Notes under the pieces: model-generated | Databases searched by the model: none | What the model was told of the DNA's origin: nothing | The model's input: the letters and a program-made list of their open reading frames with translations, nothing else | Made by a program: the position numbers and the translations under genes | NCBI GenBank assembly: GCA_014859615.1 | Contig: JACUTX010000067.1 | Coordinates: 1-11,007, forward strand | Origin: Desulfuromonadales bacterium | Lineage (GTDB): Bacteria; Desulfobacterota; Desulfuromonadia; Desulfuromonadales; UBA2294 | Direction: 5' to 3' | Length of the DNA: 11,007 nucleotides | Shown: in pieces, positions 6,266 through 11,007 of the stretch | Position numbering within the stretch: position 1 is the first letter of the stretch | How the letters are laid out: every line of letters begins with the position of its first letter

Positions 6266-8653
6266 TTAATTACGGAGCGGCTTCCCTTTTTTGAGCATAT
6301 GCTGAATCCGCTCGGCGGTCTTTTTGTTGCCACACAGTTTGAGGAATCCTTCACGTTCGAGATCGAGCAGATACTGCTCGCTGATCACGGTTCCGGCCGG
6401 GACATCGCCACCAGTAATGACATCGGCGATGACACCGCCCATGACCGCTTCGTACTCGGTGGCAAAACCACCTTGAGCGAGGTTCCATAATTGACTTTTC
6501 ATACTGGCGGCAACACTGCGACCGGGTGCCGAAATCGCCTCTTCCGGCTTGCCGGGACGATAGTTGGCCGCCAGCGCCAGAACTTTCTGTTTGGCATCAG
6601 CAATCAGCCGATCGAAGTTCATGGTGATCGAATCGCCGGCACGCAGATAACCGAGATCGCGCATTTCCGCCGCCGACATCGACACCTTGGCCATACCGAT
6701 ATTCTGAAAATTCTTAAAGATAAAAGGTGAAACGTCGGTGTCGTACTGTTTGGCCAGATTAACCGCCCGCAGGCACATCTCTTTGGTGCCGCCACCGGCC
6801 GGCAGCAATCCGACGCCGATCTCAACCAGCCCCATATAGGTTTCGGCATAAGCGTTGATTGCATCGGCATGCAGACTGAATTCGCAACCACCACCCAGGG
6901 TCATATTGAAAGGGGCGGCAACAACCGGAACGCTGGAGTACTTGACCGCCATGGTCGCTTTCTGGAATGCCCGCACCGCCATGTCGATATCCTCAAAAGC
7001 GCCTTCGGCGAGAGCAACGGCCATCATCATCAGGTTGGCGCCGACCGAAAAATTGACACCCTGATTACCGATGACCAGGCCAACACCGTCCTGCTCGGCT
7101 CGTTGGAGCGCTTTGTGAGTCATCGCCAGGATATCGCCGGTCAGCGCATTCATCTTCGAGTGGAATTCAAGTCCAAAGACGCCGTCGCCAAGATCGATCA
7201 CCGAACAGTTGGCGTTCTTTTCAACGACGTTCCCTGCTTTTTTGAGAATATGAAGATTAATTTCGCCGTCAACCGCCTCAATCGCGTGGTACTTGCCACT
7301 GACCAGATCGAACTGTTCCTTTTTGCCATCTACAAACCTGTAAAAAGAGTCGACACTCTTCAGCTGCTCGGGGACGTCAACGCCATCCTTCTCAGCACGT
7401 TTAACGAACGCCTCGACACCGATCGCATCAAGCATCTCGAACGGTCCAAGTTCCCAGTTGAACCCCCATTTCATGGCGTTGTCGATATTAACAATATCAT
7501 CGGCAATTTCCGGAATCCGCTTGACCGTATAGATCAAAGAATCACGCAGCGTACGCCAGGCGAATTCAGCCGCTTTATCATTACCGGCAACCACCATTTT
7601 CAGACGCTGCGCCGGGTCATCAATCATTTTGACCGCCTCGATCGAAGCAAATTTCGGTCGAGTAGTCGGTTTATAGGTTCCATCGGTGTAGTCAAGATAA
7701 GAGACCTTGCGCCCTTCAGCGGTATTCTCTTTAAGATAAAAGCCCTGCTTGGATTTATTCCCCAACCGACCAGCGGCAACCATAGCCGTTACAAATTCGG
7801 GAACTTTAAAAACATCCCGTTCTTCATCATCGATCAAAAGTTCAAAAGAGTTATTGCCAACGTGTGCCAGGGTATCGATTCCGACCAGGTCAGCGGTTTT
7901 GAAAACTGCACTTTTCGGGCGGGCGGTCGCCGGTCCGGCCACCGCATCGACTTCTTCAACACTCAACCCCATGTCGACCATCTGCTGCATCCCGTTGTAC
8001 ATGGCATAGACACCGATCCTGTTGGCAATAAAATTAGGCGTGTCCTTAGCGTAGACGATCCCCTTGCCGAGTCGGCGTGAAAGGAAATCAGCCATAGCGG
8101 CAATCAGAGTTGGATCGGTTTCGTTGCAGCCAACTACTTCGAGCAGACGCATATAGCGCGGCGGGTTAAAGAAGTGGGTCACAAGAAAATTCTTACGTAC
8201 TTCAGGCGGGAGCGCGCTCGCCATTTCGTTGACCGACAGACCGCTGGTATTGGTCGACAGGATCGCACCTTCCGCCAGATTCGGCACAACCGTTTCGGTT
8301 AAAAGCCTCTTTTTGATCGCCATATTTTCGATGACGACCTCAACAATCCAGTCACAATCGCGCAACTTCGCCGCATCATCCGAAAAATTTCCAATTTGGA
8401 TCTGGCGGGCATATTCTTTCAACTGAAACGCCGCCGGTTTCATCTGAATAACCGCATCCAGCCCGCTGGCAGCGATTCGGTTACGGACCTGTGGACTCTC
8501 CAGAGTGAGTCCTTTCTCCTCTTCCGCTGCGGTTAATTCACGCGGAATGATGTCGAGTAACAATACGTCAAGACCCGCATTGGCCAGATGTGCAGCAATG
8601 GTTGCCCCCATAACCCCTGCACCGAGAACAGCCGCTCGATTGATTTGTCTCAT
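6266..8653 (-). CDS. fadN: Bifunctional 3-hydroxyacyl-CoA dehydrogenase / enoyl-CoA hydratase, FadN type
   Basis: Two consecutive steps in one chain: hydration of 2-enoyl-CoA and NAD+-dependent oxidation of the 3-hydroxyacyl-CoA. The 795 aa match FadN (about 789 aa). The N-terminal NAD-binding domain has GAGVMG (11-16). The dehydrogenase has His160 (THFFNPPRYM) and Glu172 (LLEVV) at the catalytic pair positions. A helical 3HCDH C domain covers about 205-410. The crotonase domain lies at about 480-700, with an oxyanion-hole segment NFSVGANL (534-541), Glu591 (GGGCEFS) and Glu611 (VEIGVG) at the positions of the two catalytic glutamates of enoyl-CoA hydratase. Both activities therefore look intact. 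The domain order is the reverse of E. coli FadB (hydratase first). The ATG has GGAGG (8660-8664) at 6 nt. It lies 26 bp after fadD and 60 bp before fadA. Confidence 0.96.
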   Translation of the reverse strand: MRQINRAAVLGAGVMGATIAAHLANAGLDVLLLDIIPRELTAAEEEKGLTLESPQVRNRIAASGLDAVIQMKPAAFQLKEYARQIQIGNFSDDAAKLRDCDWIVEVVIENMAIKKRLLTETVVPNLAEGAILSTNTSGLSVNEMASALPPEVRKNFLVTHFFNPPRYMRLLEVVGCNETDPTLIAAMADFLSRRLGKGIVYAKDTPNFIANRIGVYAMYNGMQQMVDMGLSVEEVDAVAGPATARPKSAVFKTADLVGIDTLAHVGNNSFELLIDDEERDVFKVPEFVTAMVAAGRLGNKSKQGFYLKENTAEGRKVSYLDYTDGTYKPTTRPKFASIEAVKMIDDPAQRLKMVVAGNDKAAEFAWRTLRDSLIYTVKRIPEIADDIVNIDNAMKWGFNWELGPFEMLDAIGVEAFVKRAEKDGVDVPEQLKSVDSFYRFVDGKKEQFDLVSGKYHAIEAVDGEINLHILKKAGNVVEKNANCSVIDLGDGVFGLEFHSKMNALTGDILAMTHKALQRAEQDGVGLVIGNQGVNFSVGANLMMMAVALAEGAFEDIDMAVRAFQKATMAVKYSSVPVVAAPFNMTLGGGCEFSLHADAINAYAETYMGLVEIGVGLLPAGGGTKEMCLRAVNLAKQYDTDVSPFIFKNFQNIGMAKVSMSAAEMRDLGYLRAGDSITMNFDRLIADAKQKVLALAANYRPGKPEEAISAPGRSVAASMKSQLWNLAQGGFATEYEAVMGGVIADVITGGDVPAGTVISEQYLLDLEREGFLKLCGNKKTAERIQHMLKKGKPLRN

Positions 8654-8679
8654 CCTTTTCCTCCGTTATCGTTTTTGTT

Positions 8680-10506
8680 TCAGTTGCCGATACCGTTTCC
8701 ATCGGCATAATAGAGCGAATCGATCTTCTCCTGGTATATCTGATAAATAACTTTACGTTTGAATTTTAACGTCGGGGTCAACTCTCCCCCCTCTACTGAA
8801 AACTCACCCGGAATAACTACGAATTTTTTTATTGATTCATAAGAAGGTAATCTGGAATTCAACTCCGAAATCCGTTCTTCAAAGAGTTTACGGACCTTGG
8901 CATGAGCAACCAGACTCTCCAGATCAAAATAATCGATGCTCTCCTGCTGGGCCAGTTCGATCAGTCGTTCCAGATTCGGCGTTATCAAGGCGACCAGGTA
9001 CGGCTTACGATCGCCGTGAACATAGGCTTGAGAAATATATTTATCGAGTTTAAGCTCATTTTCAATCGGTTGCGGTGCTATATTTTTCCCCCCGGCAGTA
9101 ACAATAATCTCTTTTTTACGATCCACAATATAGATGAACCCTTGAGGATCGATGGTGGCGATATCGCCACTGCTCAACCAGCCATCTTTCAACACCTCAG
9201 CCGTCGCCTCCGGGTTTTTATAATACCCCAGCATAATTTGCGGCCCCTTAAGTAACAGTTCACCGTCATCTGCCAGCCTGGCCTCAGTCTGCTCCAGAAG
9301 TCGCCCGACCGAACCGAAACGGACTTCCTGCAGACTGTTTAACGTTACCGCTGGACTGGTTTCAGTCAACCCATACCCTTCACAAGTCGGGATACCGATA
9401 ATCCACATAAATTCATTGATCGTTTTATCAAGAGGTGCACCACCGGAAATAAACAGCCGCAATCTCCCTCCGAAGCGTTCGCGAATTTTTTTAAAGATTA
9501 TCCGGTCGACCAGCCAATACTTCAACCGGAGAAATCCGGGATTTTGCTGTTGAATATATTTACAATAAACGTATTCACGACCGATTTTTACTGCAGAATG
9601 GAACATTTTCCGTTTAAGCGGATTCGTCTGATGGACATTTTCGTAAATACGCGAATAGATTTTTTCAAACAGACGCGGAACGCTAACCATCATGGTCGGG
9701 CGTATTTCAATTATATTTTCGATAACTTTTTCGACGCTTTCGGCAAACGCAATATGACAGCCGTACATCAGAGCGGCATGATATCCGGCGGTTCTCTCCA
9801 GGACATGACTGAGTGGAAGAAAACTGAGAAAGGTTTCTTGTGAGGGGATCCCACCTAGTTTTTTTATACCGTAATAAGCGTCAAACAGCATCTGTGAATG
9901 GGTCAGCATCACCCCCTTTGGTCTGCCGGTTGTTCCCGAGGTGTAGATAATCGTCATCAGATCATTCTTGCCGATCAACGCGATCCCGACCTCTATCTCA
10001 TCTTGCTCCTCTTTTGTTAACGGGTAAGAAATTTCAGACAATTGATAAAGTGTATTGACTGGAAATTCCCGAGATCCGAGAAAACGCTCAAATGAGAAAA
10101 CCTGTAGAGCACTGCCAATCTCCTCACGGACCGCCAACAGCTTTTCATACTGTAATCGATTTGAAATAAAAATAATTTTTGCACCGCAATGATTAATCAC
10201 TTCAGCAATCTGTTGTGGCGTATTGGTCGCATAAATCGGCACGGTAACTCCACGTGCAGTCTGCGTCCCGAGATCAGCAATTGCCCAACCGGTCCGATTC
10301 TCAGAAAGAATTGCCACACGATCGCCTGGCTGAAGCCCGGCCTTAAGTAGCCCACGGGCCGCCATCAACACCCGCCTGTACAGCTGGTCATAACTCAAGG
10401 TGAGATAAACACCTTCTTTCTTGTAACTGACAGCCGGCAAGGTTGCGTACTGCGTCGCAGAAGATTTAAGCATTTCTGGAATCGATTGGTAGGATAGAGT
10501 CTTCAT
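8680..10506 (-). CDS. fadD: Long-chain fatty acid-CoA ligase (FAA1-type, AMP-forming)
   Basis: Activates free fatty acids with ATP and CoA to acyl-CoA, feeding the enzymes encoded downstream; probably cytoplasmic or membrane-associated (no clear transmembrane segment). The 608 aa fit the FAA1 group of the ANL superfamily. In order: phosphate-binding loop YTSGTTGRPKG (188-198), substrate-pocket segment LSFLPLSHVLERTAG (227-241), YGLTETSP (378-385), WLSSGD (443-448), the hinge region DRKKEIIVTAGGKNIAP (462-478), and C-terminal LTPTLKFKRK (576-585) with Lys581 at the catalytic-lysine position. The ATG is preceded by AAAGGT at about 7 nt, a weaker site than those of the following genes. It is the first gene of the operon, after the 165-bp gap that holds the candidate promoter. 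The exact chain length preferred cannot be told from sequence. Confidence 0.94.
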   Translation of the reverse strand: MKTLSYQSIPEMLKSSATQYATLPAVSYKKEGVYLTLSYDQLYRRVLMAARGLLKAGLQPGDRVAILSENRTGWAIADLGTQTARGVTVPIYATNTPQQIAEVINHCGAKIIFISNRLQYEKLLAVREEIGSALQVFSFERFLGSREFPVNTLYQLSEISYPLTKEEQDEIEVGIALIGKNDLMTIIYTSGTTGRPKGVMLTHSQMLFDAYYGIKKLGGIPSQETFLSFLPLSHVLERTAGYHAALMYGCHIAFAESVEKVIENIIEIRPTMMVSVPRLFEKIYSRIYENVHQTNPLKRKMFHSAVKIGREYVYCKYIQQQNPGFLRLKYWLVDRIIFKKIRERFGGRLRLFISGGAPLDKTINEFMWIIGIPTCEGYGLTETSPAVTLNSLQEVRFGSVGRLLEQTEARLADDGELLLKGPQIMLGYYKNPEATAEVLKDGWLSSGDIATIDPQGFIYIVDRKKEIIVTAGGKNIAPQPIENELKLDKYISQAYVHGDRKPYLVALITPNLERLIELAQQESIDYFDLESLVAHAKVRKLFEERISELNSRLPSYESIKKFVVIPGEFSVEGGELTPTLKFKRKVIYQIYQEKIDSLYYADGNGIGN

Positions 10507-10521
10507 AGTATGACCTTTATC

Positions 10522-10538
10522 TATGCGTGTGACTCATA
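10522..10538. promoter_or_regulatory. Candidate operator: dyad over the start of the fad operon
   Basis: TATGCGTGTGACTCATA is dyad-symmetric at 12 of 17 positions (TATGnGTnnnACnCATA). It overlaps the -10 element and the expected transcription start of the candidate fadD promoter, where a repressor would block RNA polymerase. It does not match the B. subtilis FadR box (TGAATGAnTAnTCATTCA) or the E. coli FadR site as I know them. A TetR- or GntR-type fatty-acid regulator is possible; no regulator gene is in the window. Confidence 0.4.
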
Positions 10539-10565
10539 AATACATCACTCTTACGTACACGTCAA
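10537..10565 (-). promoter_or_regulatory. Candidate sigma70-type promoter of the fad operon
   Basis: On the minus strand TTGACG (10560-10565; 5 of 6 bases of the -35 consensus) is followed after 17 bp by TATTTA (10537-10542; a weak -10, first three bases match). Transcription would begin near 10530, leaving a leader of about 25 nt before fadD. The rest of the gap between the PilZ gene and fadD (10566-10671) is AT-rich. I see no terminator hairpin for the PilZ gene in it, so read-through from that gene is possible. Confidence 0.45.
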
Positions 10566-10671
10566 CCTATTTTAGAACATTTTTTTACTGCTAAGATTTT
10601 ATTCAATTTAAAAGGGATGAAATTAAAGACAATATTCACGGAAAAGAGATGAAACAGCGATAAAGCCATGT

Positions 10672-11007
10672 TTACAAATTCGCCTCGGCAGTCAGAGTGC
10701 GATAATAATGATCCCTCCCCTGGATAAATTCAAGAATTCTGACTCCCATCCCGGCGTCGCTTGTTGCCCAGACGAGATTGGGCGCAACTTCTTTGGACCA
10801 GTTGACGACCCCCTTCATCCGTACTACTTCACCATCGTTCAGCAGCAATTCTATCCCTAGTTCTGTATCTGATGGAAAAACAACAGCTGTTTTAATAAAG
10901 ATCCCGGTAGTAGAAATATCTTCGGTAACCCCCATATTATTTAACCTGCAATCACCAAAATTAACCTTGAGTTTGATTGCAACCCGTTTATCGTTGTGAT
11001 TACGTTT
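10672..11007 (-). CDS. PilZ-domain protein (5' end beyond the right edge)
   Basis: The reading frame is open from the right edge to the stop at 10672, giving 111 visible residues. An internal ATG at 10935 is in frame but lies inside the domain, so it is not the start. PilZ domains usually bind cyclic di-GMP through an N-terminal RxxxR and a later DxSxxG. Here D30-I-S-T-T-G35 (visible numbering) is intact, while the expected first motif reads HNDKRVAIKLKV (4-15), with His in place of the first Arg unless another alignment applies. The following beta strands (GIFIKT, LGIELLL, MKGVVNWS, GMGVRILEF) fit the six-stranded barrel. Its target is not evident. It is probably a separate function from the fad genes, although no terminator separates them. 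Confidence 0.85.
   Translation of the reverse strand, partial: KRNHNDKRVAIKLKVNFGDCRLNNMGVTEDISTTGIFIKTAVVFPSDTELGIELLLNDGEVVRMKGVVNWSKEVAPNLVWATSDAGMGVRILEFIQGRDHYYRTLTAEANL

Noticed and set aside
6869..8080. 403-codon open frame on the plus strand
   Set aside because: It lies wholly antisense to fadN, whose catalytic motifs are intact. The plus-strand product has no recognisable domain, and the frame is explained by codon bias of the real gene.
10672..10935. Complete 87-aa gene starting at the ATG at 10935
   Set aside because: The frame stays open for 24 more codons to the window edge, and the conserved start of the PilZ domain lies upstream of that ATG, so the gene is partial.

Overview
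The window is a fatty-acid degradation locus, with every recognisable gene on the minus strand (transcription runs from the right edge to the left). By eye the base composition is close to half G+C. The gene set suggests a Gram-negative, metabolically versatile bacterium, and I would guess the Desulfuromonadia/Deltaproteobacteria. The reasons are a PilZ-domain protein, a FAA1-type acyl-CoA ligase, a two-domain 3HCDH-crotonase protein and a clostridial/deltaproteobacterial-type 2,4-dienoyl-CoA reductase. The lineage is an inference and not proven by anything here.

Layout, in the direction of transcription. (1) The C-terminal part of a PilZ-domain gene enters from the right edge (10672-11007). 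(2) A 165-bp AT-rich gap carries a candidate sigma70-type promoter overlapped by a dyad-symmetric site. (3) Four genes follow: fadD-type long-chain acyl-CoA synthetase (8680-10506), fadN-type 3-hydroxyacyl-CoA dehydrogenase/enoyl-CoA hydratase (6266-8653), fadA-type thiolase (5033-6205) and fadE-type acyl-CoA dehydrogenase (3059-4840). They end at a strong intrinsic terminator (2991-3039). (4) An intergenic region of about 330 bp holds a nested palindromic repeat and one copy of a diverged repeat whose other copy lies, inverted, between fadA and fadE. (5) A second transcription unit encodes a metallo-beta-lactamase-fold hydrolase (1785-2729) and a FadH-type 2,4-dienoyl-CoA reductase (1-1745) that runs off the left edge without a stop codon.

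Together the genes cover a complete beta-oxidation spiral. FadD activates the fatty acid, FadE makes the 2-enoyl-CoA, FadN hydrates and oxidises it, and FadA releases acetyl-CoA. FadH removes the 2,4-dienoyl intermediates that arise from unsaturated chains. The order fadN-fadA-fadE and the 3HCDH-first domain order match the Bacillus subtilis fadNAE operon rather than E. coli fadBA. The metallo-hydrolase is the one member of the locus without an obvious step. I see no clearly novel system. The best second-look items are the inverted repeat pair around fadE, the nested palindrome, the dyad over the operon promoter and the orphan metallo-hydrolase.
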